Part shown: positions 45,273-57,019 of the stretch, piece by piece
Numbering within the stretch: the first letter of the stretch is position 1
Layout: each line of letters starts with the position of its first letter
NCBI GenBank assembly: GCA_964020085.1
Contig: OZ026603.1
Span: forward strand, 1,386,801-1,450,800
Source: Micromussa lordhowensis
Lineage: Eukaryota; Cnidaria; Anthozoa; Scleractinia; Lobophylliidae
DNA: 64,000 nucleotides
Reading direction: 5' to 3'
Made by a program: the position numbers and the translations under genes
Notes under the pieces: model-generated
Database searches by the model: none
What the model was told of the DNA's origin: nothing
What the model saw: the letters and a program-made list of their open reading frames with translations, nothing else

Positions 45273-46139
45273 TTAAAACGTGGACTATTCTGAGTTGGAT
45301 TATATATTTTTTAGATACTGATAGCGGGTGTGAAAGAACTTATAATGGTAACCTAAAAGAACGCTGGTCACTGACTCTTGCTCTGACAACCATTTTATCG
45401 CAGGCTGGAGGAATATCACAGCCCGTGGACACGCGGATACTTCGAAGAATTGAAGAGTTGGTGGCAGAGGGTGTCAATGACGTTGATGAGATGCGGAGGC
45501 ACATCAAAGTATGCGTCAAGAATTCTTTGTTTTACGGAAACTCTCCACCAACAAGCAACCGTAGATTTACGCCTAAACTCACCGATGTCCGAAACCAAAT
45601 GTACAAAGCTACTATCAAGTACCGACTCAGTCGGATCGATCAAGAAAATGTTGCGTCGAAAGTTAAGGCTTGGACATCTGCAAAGGAAGGCGATAAGATT
45701 TTCTTTAGACCGCGTCTACACGAAGAGCCAGATGAAGACCACACCCAACAGAATGAGATGAATGACGATGGAAACGACGAAGGGAAAGAAGAACCCGTCT
45801 ACCTCACTAAGCACACAAATAGTCAAGATGGCAGGATGTTGCTGTTTGTCCATCAAAATGCCTGGCAGAGGCGACTCCTTCAAAGATATGGTAACGATGT
45901 ATGTCTGCTAGATGCAACATACAAAACAAGGAAGTACGCGCCTCCCTTGTTTTTCGTGGCAGTGAAGACAAACGTCGACTACCAAATAGTGGCATCTTTC
46001 GTCACTGAAAATGAGACAACAGAATCCATTGCCGAAGCCCTTGGTGTTGTAAGTGACTGGAACCCTGGCTGGTGTCCTACGTACTTTTTCACAGATCTCT
46101 GTGAACAAGAGATCAATGCAATAGACAGTACTTTTAGCG

Positions 46140-46837
46140 GTGAGTTAAGACGAAAATAAATGAATAAATAAATAAATGAGCTACCCTCATTCCCATCGCC
46201 TTCAGTGAGAACGATGAAAGTATTCATTACTCTTCAATTCACCCTGCCTTAGATTAGTATTTTTAGGGGTTGAGGGTAAAATTAGGGTCGATTTCCGCTG
46301 CTCTCTCGTGTCCGGTCTACGTTCCTCCCCGAAAAGAGACGGGGGAGGAGCGCGGGCTCGTTTCCCGAACAGCGGCTTGAAATCGAGCCTAGAGTGAAAT
46401 GCATATCAGTATTGTAATCTGGTTAACTTGTAAACTTGTCAATTTACGTGCTTCGTAGTTTACTCCTCATTAACTATGGTTTACCCAAGGAAACGGCAGC
46501 GTGGCCACTTATCTCTTGAAACGAGCTGCAATAACAATTAGGACACCAAGCTTTAATTTTATTCAAGGTTGTGAGTGGCAGTTTAGAACAGCCGCCTTCT
46601 GGTGAAGGAGAAACACTTCGTAATGACTCCCATATATTATTCGCAAACGATTGGAGGAAAGGTGGGCTTGTAAAAATTTAAAGTATTATTTCCTTTTATA
46701 TAGGTGCGAGGAAAGTGAAACTGTTTGAGTATCGCGGTTCAAGTCTTTCGGGAAACCGTTTTATTTTAGGTGCAAAACAAGACAACTATAAAAGCCCTCA
46801 ACGTTAGCTTATGAGAGTTTTTTGGTTTATCTTTAAG
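46140..46837. other. Intron 5 of the transposase-like gene
   Basis: Non-coding, between donor GGTGAG and acceptor TTTAAG. It includes a short palindromic GC-rich stretch near 46310-46360 (CCTCCCCGAAAAGAGACGGGGGAGG). Confidence 0.5.
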
Positions 46838-48831
46838 GCTGTATGGTGTTCCTCTGCGATTTTCACAGAGAACAGGCTTGGGAACGATGGGTTTCAAAAG
46901 GCTCAAACGACGTTAGCCACTGCAAAGACGAGCTTCTTGCACGAATGCGGAAAAAAAGCCCATGCAGAGGACATGTCAAAGTTCAATGATGCCGTGAATG
47001 CCTTGAAAGAAATTTCCAGTCTGGAATCAAAATAAGGCACTACGAGACTGGTTCCTCGGAACATGGCTGAAGCAACGCAAGGTACTGAACAATTCTGACT
47101 TCTTATATTCTCTTTTTCTGTTGAAACAAGAATAATACAAAGAAATATAAGTAAGTCCAACAATATAGTCGTATCTCAGCATTATTCGGCGTTGCTTCAT
47201 TCTCTGCTTCTTAAGACACCCTATCGACCCTCTAGAAATATAGTTATGTAGTAACTTTGGTTAAAAACACCAAAAGGGGCACATCTGTCACTTTCTCTTT
47301 CCAGCGATGGGCATGGGTGTTCCGAAAGGACGAGCTGCAAGTAGCCATTCACACCACTAATGGACTAGAACGACAGAACGAAGAATTTAAACACCACTTT
47401 TTGGCCCAACATAGAGACAAGACTTTAAGTGGAATGCTCGCTGTGTTAATTGAGGACTTCCTACCCGACAAGCATGCCAGGTACTTTTTTATTAATATTT
47501 GCAAACCACGTTTTAACCTGAAAACGTAAGATAAGTTACTTATCAACCATTGAATATTCGGAACCTATACATGTTTTCACAAACGCAAATGGGCACACAA
47601 AGTAAGATCAAAAATGGGCCATTAGACTTGAAATCAGACTTCAATTTCCACACAGTGTAATTGAGCACACTAAATGAACACTGTGGATGAACTGAGAGAG
47701 ATCTCTTCTGTACACTTAACAATAAAATCCCAACAGATCATCATTTGATAAAGATATCCGTTTAATTGCAACGTGAATTCATTTACGTTTGAAAAAAATA
47801 ATAATTTCAAACAATATTATAATTATAACAATAACAATAATGATAGACTTTTATATAGTGCTTATACATTGCAGTGGTAAGTGCTTTACAACGATAACCA
47901 AAATATACCACTACGTCAGACTTATCGCTACTACTGGTAACTCTCAGGTATATAGAGAAGAATGCATGCCGTCACTCCCTCTACAAGAAGTACAGCGACG
48001 ACGTGCTCCGGTACTTATGGAACAGACCAAAGCAAGTTGTAGGTCACTGTAGGGCAAGTAACACCAAAGCAGAAGACATTCCCCTGAAAGATGTGACAAT
48101 GTCTTCGGAGGGAAAATTCTCCATCAAAAGTCAAACGGAAAAAGGGTACTACGAGTTAACTTTCGGAAACAATTAAGAATAACCTGCCTGTCAGTATCTC
48201 TCCTGGCAGCGAACTCGATTGCCCTGCAAGCACTTCTTTGCTGTGTTCAGGCATTACCCTAACTGGCAATGGGATCAACTTCCTCCCTCCTACATAAATA
48301 GACCGCGGCTTACACTTGATGAGGTCATCATAACTACACCTGGGCTTGACAATGTGACAACACAACCCATTCCTTGCAGTAAAGAAATGAGAAGTGAAGA
48401 GGAACTCGACACAGCTGATCCAGAGAGAAAAAAAGACCCCATTAACCCAGTAGAAGAACAATGCACAGAAAAGCCAGCACAGGCTGAAAGAAAAAGAAGA
48501 AAGTGTAGAGACATGCTGGCAGAGTCAAGAAATCTCACTTACCTAATCCAAGAAATAGTTGCCCTGAACATGTTGGAAGAACACCTTCACAGAATTCTTG
48601 CGTTGGCAGAAAAGTTTGTTCCATCGGATGAAGGGCTAAAACTTGAAGGCCCATCAACTCTACTGCCAGGTAAAAGGTCCAAACAAGGTGGGAAAACGCG
48701 TGGTAAAAAGAAAATGAGAGCCAACCTTCCCTTTAAAGAATTGCCAAAAAGGATAAAAAGAAAACAGAAGTTCAGTGGGCGCCATGCCTCCAGAGTAACA
48801 ACGATGCGTCACAACTTTTGAGGTGCATATC

Positions 48832-49600
48832 CCAGTTTCTACAAACCATCAGCCACAGCCTACAAATCCAAGCACAAACCATCAGCTACAGTGCGCAAAT
48901 ACAACCACAAACCATCCAGCTCCAGCAACAAACCATCTCACACGGCCTGCAAATGCAGCCACAAACCATCAGCAGCAACCTGCAAATACAACCACAAAGC
49001 ATCAGCACAGCCTGAAAATGCAGCCACAAACCATCAGCAACAGCCTGCAAATACAGCAACAAACCATCAGCCACAGTGCGCAAATACAACCACAAACCAT
49101 CAGCAACAGCCTTCAAATACAACCACAAACCATCCCACACGGCCTGCAAATGCAGCCACAAACAATCAGCAACAGCCTGCAAATACAACCACAAACCATC
49201 AGCCACAGTGCGCAAATACAACCACAAACCATCCAGCTCCAGCAATAAACCATCGCACACGGCCTGCAAATTCAGCCACAAACCATCAGCACCAGCCTGC
49301 AAATACAACCACAAACCATCAGCCATAGCCTGCAAATACAACCACAAACCATTTTACACGGCCTGCAATGCAAATACAGCCAAAAACCATCAGCAACAAC
49401 CTGCAAATACAGCTACAAACCATCAGCCACAGACTGAAACTCCAGCCACAAAACATTCACTACAGCCTGCAAATCCAGCCACAAACCATCAGCAACAGCG
49501 AGCAAGTTCAGTATCAAGCCATCAGCCAAACACTGCAAATCCAGCCACAAGCCGTCAGCCACAGCTACGAATTTCAGCCACAAACCATCAACCAAAACCT
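48832..49600 (+). repeat. 33-bp minisatellite, about 20 units
   Basis: Degenerate units of the type CTGCAAATACAACCACAAAC + CATCAGC(C/A)ACAG. The period is a multiple of three and lacks stops, so all plus frames and one minus frame stay open for long stretches. The three plus readings are C-K-Y-N-H-K-P-S-A-T-A, A-N-T-T-T-N-H-Q-Q-Q-P and L-Q-I-Q-P-Q-T-I-S-H-S. It sits between the SWIM exon and the C48-like tail, in the place of a low-complexity linker. Confidence 0.9.
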
Positions 49601-50097
49601 CTAAATCTAGCTACAGACCACCAGCTACAGGGTGCAAATCCAACCTCATGGCAGCCTGCAAGCCAACCAGTGCACACTAAACATTCCAAATCTGGGACAC
49701 TGTTAATAGATCTAACAGAAGATCTAAAAACAGTTAATCATGCTGGAAATATCCCTGAAGCTAATCTTTGGATACCTGCATTCAACCCGTCTGAAGAAGA
49801 CAAGGCTGACTTCTCAAACATATATATGCCGCTCAAAAACTTCTCAAGAATCAATTTCCCTATGTGAATGGTCTTATGGATCCTGTTCTAGTTTCTACCC
49901 TCAACATCCCCAGCCCACCCACCCAAGAGGCAGTACAACTTCATAACATCCTTAGTCAGTGGCTAATGTCATGCTCACTTGGAGGATCTGTCACAGTTTA
50001 CGATTCACTAAACACTACTATCACTTCTCATGCAAGGAAACAGCAACTCCCTTACAGCTTTACACAAGACTCTGTAAAGCGAAGGAATAACACGTAA
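49600..50097 (+). pseudogene. C48 (Ulp1-like) peptidase-related tail of the element gene
   Basis: After the repeat one frame reads T-L-L-I-D-L-T-E-D-L, then L-W-I-P-A-F-N-P-S-E-E-D-K, and stops at 49867. From about 49828 another frame continues with A-A-Q-K-L-L-K-N-Q-F-P-Y-V-N-G-L and ends with G-G-S-V-T-V-Y-D-S-L before a stop at 50097. This order is that of the C48-like peptidase modules found beside MULE-type transposases. The tryptophan of the H-W site is preceded by Q instead of H, the D is present, and the catalytic Cys region is missing. A frameshift near 49820 separates the two parts, so it is not an active protease. Confidence 0.5.
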
Positions 50098-50525
50098 CAA
50101 CATTCCAACTTACCAAGCTAGGGTCATTCGAAGTATACTAATGAGTACTTTCACCATCGAGTTTCGCTGCACAACATCCATTCAACGTCCCGCATAGAAA
50201 CCCAACCAAAAGATCTTGAGGAAGGTTTTAGTCATCAGGGTATCCTTCAGGGATGTGGGCAGTGCAGTTTGTTTTAAGTCCTTTCATCCAGCCGAAATGA
50301 TCCACGAAACAGGGGAACTTATGAACTAAACACACATGCAAAGCGGCCATGTTTTGGAACATCCGACGTCCCGAGTGCCGACTTTAGCAAGAGGACGGGA
50401 GCGTCACGTGACGACGGTGCGCGCAGAACAAATATTCAAATATGGTCAAATTGGAACAGAATCCAGGCTATTCCGTGTGTCCTCCAGTCGTCATCTGACG
50501 TTCCCGTCTTGTTGCTAACTCAGCC

Positions 50526-50582
50526 TATTATCACGTACATAACACCTTGTGCGTCAGGCGGTGAGCGCACTGGGATCGCTAT
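50526..50582. repeat. Right part of the SINE-like element split by the 7.2-kb insertion
   Basis: TATTATCACGTACATAACAC and onward match 32894-32950 (TTATCACGTACAAAACACTTTGTG). The left part is at 43268-43294. Confidence 0.7.
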
Positions 50583-52489
50583 GCAAAGTGGATGTAAATT
50601 TTCAAGATGGCAGCGTTCAAGAAATCGAGTGATCGACGGGAAAAAAGCGTATGACAAAAATGATCCATAAATAACTACAAAAAGAGAAGGGAACATAATG
50701 TTTGTCCATTGTAGGGGCTAGGTAACCACATGATTACGACGGCAGTTTCGAATGAATAAGCACCAGTAAATTTTTCAAAGGCGAAAACAATTGCACGAGC
50801 TCGTAGGGTGAGTGCAATTTGTAGTATTAGAAAAATTTACAAGTGCTTATTCAGTCCAAATGGCACGGGAATAATCATAGGATTAATGACACACTCGAAA
50901 ATAGACTAATTAGTTTCTCTGCTGTACATTAATGAATGAAACTATTCAGGAAACGTCCGATAATGTTGGAAAATATTTGGTAATTTGCGGGCGATCTTCG
51001 GTAATCTGCGGAAGGGTTCTGGTGATTATTGGAGGTGTTCGAAAATGTTTGGCTGTTTGGCTGATATTCGTTTACCTTCTGAAGGGTTCTGGTGATCTCG
51101 TCAGTAATTTCCGCTGGTGTTACACTTTTTGCACTGGTGTTACACTTGCTCTTAGCCAATCAGAATCGAGCAATTTTTTTAAATGTTAGGGTTAATAAGT
51201 GTGAAACAGGACATTTTGTCGCTTTCTTTTTCAAAAAAAAAAACGTTTTGAATAAGGTTTGAATAAGGAACATGATAAATCAATGGATTGCAACTAAATT
51301 GTAAATAGACAGTTTCCTATCCTTTTTCATATCTATTCTAAATTCCCCAAAATTATCAGGATAAACACTTTGTTTACCGTCGATCTCAGTTTATTGTCAT
51401 AAAGCGATTTATTTTAGCGAAAGTGCATTCATAGCAATCAATAGACAATCACTGATTCAGAATCGTGTAGTCAGTTTTTTGATTTCTATGTTTCAGACTT
51501 GCGTGTCGCAATGGGAAAACACAATAACAGTTTATCAATACAATATATGTATTTACCTGTTTTCGCTTTTTGCTTGCCAATTTCACAATTATGAGCTCGA
51601 GATTTCTATCGTGTTATAGTTGACAAGGGTGCAGCCCGAGTCAACTAACTGTTCTAAAGTGAAAGATCAGTTACTTTGGCCCTCTTTAAAAGGCTTAATG
51701 TTAATATAAAGAGCATTATCAAACAAAAAACTGGTCTCCATCGTAGCCGTGGCTTAGGGGAAGCCTTGGGTGGCGACACAAATAACGGTTGCGAACTGAA
51801 GAATATCCAAAATTGGACAGAAAAAATAGCAATTCGAGTCTTTTTACAATGAATGAAAGTTGCGAAAACACACCCACAAATAGGAAAACAGTTTTATCCA
51901 GAGGACGGTTTCGAAAGTGTTAAAAATATTTACAAGGTATGTCATCGTGAGACACCTCTGATATTTTTATATTTAACATTCAAGCTCACCGATATTGACC
52001 AGTTGTTGTTGCTATTATTACTACCCTATGATGATTTTCTCAAACCTACTATTACTTTCGTCTTTGCATATGGCTGGTGTGCCTGAAATTTGAATTGATC
52101 GATCAGGATTCAGCAGGCGGGAAAAACTCAACCGTGCTGACGTCAATGCCGTATGTTTTCAAGAAAGGCATTGAAGTTTGACAGCTTTTCTCACTTGTGA
52201 CGGCACTGAATATTCACGAAAAGGGATTTACAAATCCAAAACCTATATCGGATTGTAAAAAGTGAAAACTGAAAGATTTTTTGTGTCTGAGAGCTTTTAA
52301 TTTGGCGCCAAAAATGGGTCGACCGCATCTGGCAACTCGCTCGTACTTCTTCGAATGTCGCCAGTTGGATAAAAGTTGTGATATTTGGAACAAAATATCT
52401 TTTTCCTCATCAAATTAAAAGGCAGAATTCTCGAGTTAAGTATTAGAAAAGGCCAAACCTACTTAAGCATTACCCATGCAAGGGTATCA
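50583..52489. other. Intergenic, downstream flank of receptor C
   Basis: A hairpin at 50750-50860 (AAGCACCAGTAAATTTTTC and complement, around a GAGCTC centre) is the only clear structure. 51265-51850 aligns with 25540-27540 downstream of A. No gene supported. Confidence 0.5.
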
Positions 52490-52859
52490 CGTGGTACTTG
52501 TTGTATTCACCACGTGACACTAGTGACAACATTCAGATCTATTAGCGTTTCGTTGTCCCTCACGGTAAAAAAAAAAAAAAAACAGGCCAAAAAAAACGGA
52601 TGCTGTACCGCGCTGTAGTAGCACGTGATAGCTAACGTGTATATCCAATCAGATATATTTCTTTAAAAAGCCGTTGTCTATAAATATAGGTTCGCGTATG
52701 AGAGAATCGCTCTCTTAGATTATCCTTTCTCGACTGGAACTACTCTGTAGAAAAATCTTATGACCAGAATCAGCATTTCTATTTCTGGCTTTTGAAACTT
52801 TCCATTTCATTTCAAGAAGTACTTGAACGACATTTACTTAACAAAAACCTTATTCTAGG
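52490..52859. repeat. Duplicated downstream flank shared by receptors B and C
   Basis: 52628-52859 is about 96% identical to 35269-35494, and 52490-52627 matches 34835-34937 plus a short piece. B and C are therefore a recent segmental duplication. Confidence 0.85.
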
Positions 52860-55800
52860 TTAATGCTCTTGCGTGGGTGAGGACTTTTGCTCTATGTATG
52901 ACATTAATCTACTTGCTATGTCATTCCGTCCGATGCTTTCCAGATTCCTAACGAGCTGGCATACAGAATGATCTGGATATTTAGTCTTTATATAACTCAT
53001 TAAAACGTCAGATGGACTTCCGCGATCGCTCTCTAACTCGTTTTTCAAGGAATTGCGATCTGTGAGCGTAAATTTGTCGCAACAGGAAGCTAAGCGTTCG
53101 AAGTCCCATCTATTACCAGGTTTCCTGTTGTTAAGTTCCTTGCACATCCACTCATACATTGAAAGATGCTTTTCCTCCAGCTGTTCAAGGGTCAGATTGT
53201 TCAAGGGTTTAGGTGATTTAACTCCACTGAGTTGACTTGGTGGCGATTCATTTGCTCGGGGTGATTCATAGACATTGGGTTGAGTCGATTCACATCCATT
53301 AGGCCGAGGCGACTCAGATCCACTAAGTTGAGGTAATTCCGATGCACTAGGTTGAGGCAATTCCGATCCACTAGGTTGAGGTAATTCCGATCCACTAGGT
53401 TGAGGCAATTCCGATCCACTGGGTTGAGGCGATTCAGATCTGCGATTGAGCAGAGGCGATGCTGATTCTTGACTTGACTGATCTGATGCCGATGAATGAG
53501 GCCGAGGCAGCGCTTTTCCTCGATTTTCTGAATTCTGCTCCTCGGAAGACCGTAGCATGTCTCGTACTCGGATAATTTTCTTTACAATCACTAAGACGGA
53601 CATAACTGCACATAACGCCAGAACTATGATCAATAGGATCACAACTATGGTTGTCCAATCTTGTTTTTCAGGCACTACTCTCTCAGTTGCTGACTCTTTG
53701 TAATCCAAGGCCGGAGTTGGCGTGATCGAGATGCTGATTTCATCGGGCACCCATTCCTCCTGTTCATTATCGTTCATTGCTGGCGTGTCACTTTCTAATG
53801 TAACTGTTTGAGTTGTTGGTAAGGTATTTGAAATATTAGAATTACGCTCTGATAATTTCGAAGGTGTTGTCTGGACAATAATATTGCATGGCGGAGACCG
53901 CACTTTACACTTATTCTTGTCTTTTGCACATTCAGCTGCTAACTCGTCTTTTCCATCGTCGCAACACTGCGCGCAAGGCAAACAGTTGGATATTAATCGA
54001 ACGTTGTAAAATCTGGGCCCACACTTGCTGTCGCATATAGTGTTTGTAGTTAAGGTGCAGTTATTTTTAACTGCTTTTCCTTTAGAACATATTGTACATG
54101 CCTTGCATTGCGATGTGTCATATTCGTCAGAGAACGTTTTGCCAAGTTTGCACGAAACACAGTGAATGTCTGGCCAGTCGTTAACTGAGGTCCCACACAG
54201 AACTGAGGGCTCTGACCCAGGCAGACAGTCAGGACAGTCAAAACATTTAGGTCTCTTTCCCACTGTAGTATTCCAGTGGATCTGTTCTGGTTTGCAGGGA
54301 AAATTTGCTCCAACATGACAAACCTGATAAAGAAGAAGAGTTATTTTTGTGCCAGGTTCGTAGATATATGTTTCCAACAAAGAAAACAAGCTAAGCAAAC
54401 TTAAGTTGGAATTTGAAGAGAGAACTGATATGAAGTACATGTCATATTACCCAATTAGATAGCCACCTTCACAGTAGACTGGTTACCCGAGACTAACGGC
54501 GATGACGGAGACTACAGTCTACCAAGCCCTGGGGGAGATGGGATTCCAGGTAAGACGTGTGAGTGCATGAGTCAGTGTGCTTCTTAGCACCGGGTTGTGC
54601 GAATGTTGGTTAACGCTCACCCAGGATTAAAAGTTAACCGAAGTATAAATTTTTCTTGTATAATGTGTTTCACTACTTATGTTATGTGTAGTTTGAGATT
54701 ACTCAAGCTCACAAATGTAAGGACAAACAATACAAACAGAAAACCTCAACGAAAAGTTTAAAAAGTATGTATGGATGGAAGGATGTATGCATGTTCTTGT
54801 CCTTTCCTACTTGCGGGGACTTTCATTTGTTAACACACCAACACTGTGGGCTGCATGTATGGGTGGGTGAATTAGTTTTCAGTATGCTGGTTCATTCATT
54901 TTTTTGACCGAATGGAGTCTATAGTATGTCTCTTAAGATGAATCTCTGTCTCGACGAGTAGACATGGAAAGAACTGTGCAAGTGAAGGCGACAATGAATT
55001 TCATCGATTGATCTTGCGTACCCGAGCTTGCTTAATACAGACTTCTGAGTCAGTCATTAGTCAGAAAGTGTTGACAGTACTTTTGTAACTAGATCATTTT
55101 TAACTCGTTAGTCCGAGATGTAGGTATGGATGGAATACGGCACCCCTTCCTTCCTTCAATTTCTGTTAACTTTTTCTACATCCGCTGGCCAGTATATAGA
55201 GCGTTGGCGGTCGCGTGCACCCATATCGGAAAATATTTAATTCACGAAGTGATTTGTTTCTTATTCGTAGATCGTTTCTGCACGGTTGAGAGCGTTTTTT
55301 AGCTTGAAGTTCTCACTGTTAAACCAGTTCAATGTTGTTTAATAGAAGTAGCACCCTGTATGATGACCTGAACGTAACACCAGGACATAAAGCTTACATA
55401 CGATTGTAAGGTCTGTAAGATCTTCACAATATTGGTTTCTACAGAAACGCTGGGTTGTTAGAACAGCAGGCACAAGTAAAAAGAGTCGCAAAGGGCTGGT
55501 TAAAATAAGTTGTTGCTGAGCTCGTTCAAGTGGAGAAATGCCTCTCATTCGTGCATTCGTGGATCTCTTTAGATGTTTGACAATGACGTCATTCGTCATG
55601 AACTCAATGGAACTGACGTAGCGGGAGACGTACAACTCGACATAAGCAATGAATGATCTCGTGTTATTTACTAAAACTCTATTGTCAGCCCGGCTTTCAT
55701 GAATCATTATCCGAGTTCAGTGGCTCACAGCCACTTTGATCAGAGACTAGTCTCAGCGTCATTCGGTTTGTTTTGAAGACGCTTTGAGTTTTCCACCGGT

Positions 55801-56650
55801 TTTCTGTAGTTGCTTATTATAATTGTTCTAGTTCAGTGGACCTTGGTTCGGTCCAAAAAGTCTTCTTTTCAGTCCAATAATATTCCTCCGTTTGGTAAAC
55901 TCTTTACTTTTTCTTAATTCTGCGGAAAATATCTGGCATCTCATTATCCAAGATGGTAACGCAACCGAAGCCATCACGCAATGTTTCGTTGCTGTAGACT
56001 TAAGAGAAAACTGAATGACCACGAGAAATCCTCGTTTCGACTCGCCCCCAGGATTTCGCGAAAGAGGGACTACTATACTTTGTAATTAAATTAATTAACT
56101 ACATCAAAAGGGAAATAAATTAATAGTCAGACAAATAAGTTTGTCGACTAGGTTTGCTAAATTCAGAGATTTTCTCGCCGCAAGTCAGGATAGACTCGCG
56201 TGCCTCTTGTGCATGTGACAAGTACGTAGCATTGTCGTCATATTAGGTCATCGATCGACATACTTTATTAGCTGATGTCATAATGCGATTTTAGCTCTGC
56301 GTCGGTAGGCATTCGTCGTTGTTTCTGTTGTTTTTGGTCAAATTTCTCGCTAGCTAGAGCGAAAGAATACGAAAACGTGAGCAACCAAAAACCTGTTTGT
56401 CAAATTTCAAAATCTAAGCATTGCAAACGAACACGAAGGTGCACTGGCGCCTCACGAAATAATGACTCGGCATAAATAAGCAAGCACTGTAAGTGACTCT
56501 TCACAATGCTCCAGCCGGGATGAAAAGAATAGTGAAACGACTGTGTAATACCGATACTATCTTCATTAGGAATGATATACTGTAAATGACTGTGACTTCT
56601 GTACTCACCAACATAACGAAGCTCATTGAAATCAAACAGCCTTTCATCAT
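52860..56650 (-). CDS. Receptor C: TNFR-like death receptor, two exons
   Basis: Exon 1 is 56609-56650 (M-M-K-G-C-L-I-S-M-S-F-V-M-L). Exon 2 is 52860-54323. Phase 0 and GT-AG borders give 501 codons. The layout is as in B: signal peptide, cysteine-rich repeats about 42-161, membrane segment about 238-263, the S-E-L-P-Q-P-S-G linker, and a death domain ending in Q-K-S-S-P-T-Q-E-H. Differences from B are scattered substitutions and one extra residue after the last cysteine repeat. Intron 2 is absent. Upstream in-frame ATGs also occur, but the first hydrophobic signal-like start is the one chosen. Function by family as for B. Confidence 0.9.
53290..53430 (-). repeat. 24-bp coding minisatellite in receptor C linker
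   Basis: Same S-E-L-P-Q-P-S-G array as in receptor B, with the same order of variant units. Confidence 0.8.
54324..56608. other. Intron 1 of receptor C
   Basis: Aligns in pieces with the introns of A and B: about 54960-55090 (GGCGACAATGAA..) and 56130-56300 with the conserved block 56241-56299. A 122-codon minus frame at 55339-55707 has no motif and is likely chance. Confidence 0.55.
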
Positions 56651-57019
56651 GAGAGTGACCGCTAAGACAACTTTGGGGTACGACTTCGTCGAAGTTAAGA
56701 TTGCTGAGTGTTGAACTCGTCCCATATTAGAATGGAGGTTATTTCCTTTGAAAATGTTCAAGCAAAGCACAAAGGTACTGAAATACTTTTCAGGTGTTAC
56801 TTTGGCAAACTGTTTTATGACGTACTGGGCACGTTTCTTAGGGACAGTATATTGCTCGTATAACTTTTTCCGCTTTCTATCCAGACTGTTTAACAGGATT
56901 TCTCTTAAGACCAAGGGAATTTCTTAGTAAAACGACACGTGTTCCTGGTTTAAACAATGAGTTTAGTTTTATGTTATAACATAGTCGGATCGATGTATGG
57001 CTCCCTGAGTATTATTTTC

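Larger units (their letters stand above)
43754..48821 (+). pseudogene. MULE transposase-like gene with N-terminal CaRF-like region and SWIM finger, decayed
   Basis: Eight exons can be traced with GT-AG borders: 43754-43895, 44382-44558, 44646-44778, 44864-44980, 45404-46139, 46838-47081, 47305-47480 and 47948-48821. The N-terminal part (C-Q-H-G-V-D-R-N; then A-Q-N-T-K-K-V-D-C-A-A-Q-I) resembles the DNA-binding region of calcium-responsive-factor-type proteins. Exon 5 holds the MULE core (L-L-D-A-T-Y-K-T, V-K-T-N-V-D-Y-Q-I-V, F-T-D-L-C-E-Q-E-I). Exon 6 gives C-D-F-H-R-E-Q-A-W and exon 7 T-T-N-G-L-E-R-Q-N-E. Exon 8 carries a SWIM-type finger ending L-P-C-K-H-F-F. Lesions: frame mismatch at exon 3, lost donor after exon 4, two one-base frameshifts in exon 6 (46951-46957 and about 47015), and two in-frame TAA (48174-48176 and 48180-48182). 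Phases otherwise agree throughout. Not able to make a full transposase. Confidence 0.75.
43295..50525 (+). mobile_element. 7.2-kb TIR element carrying a MULE/SWIM/C48-like gene
   Basis: Ends GGCTGATTTTAGCAA (43295 on) and TTGCTAACTCAGCC (to 50525) are complementary with one indel/mismatch. TATTA flanks both sides (43290-43294 and 50526-50530). The SINE-like sequence at 32881-32940 reads straight across this point (GCATTATATTATTATCACG), an uninterrupted empty site. A further inner match, GTCGGCACTCG at 43314-43324 with CGAGTGCCGAC at 50372-50382, extends the inverted repeat. The right copy is split by a hairpin (50384-50405 with 50496-50518). Nearly the whole interior is one decayed multi-exon transposase-like gene. 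The 5-bp duplication is shorter than the 8-9 bp usual for MULEs. Confidence 0.75.

Noticed and set aside
48886..49347. Minus-strand frame of 153 codons rich in Leu, Trp and Tyr
   Set aside because: It is the reverse reading of the 33-bp minisatellite. The period is divisible by three and stop-free, so openness carries no information.
55339..55707. 122-codon minus frame in intron 1 of receptor C
   Set aside because: No domain, no counterpart in the introns of A or B, and no splice signals that would make it an exon.
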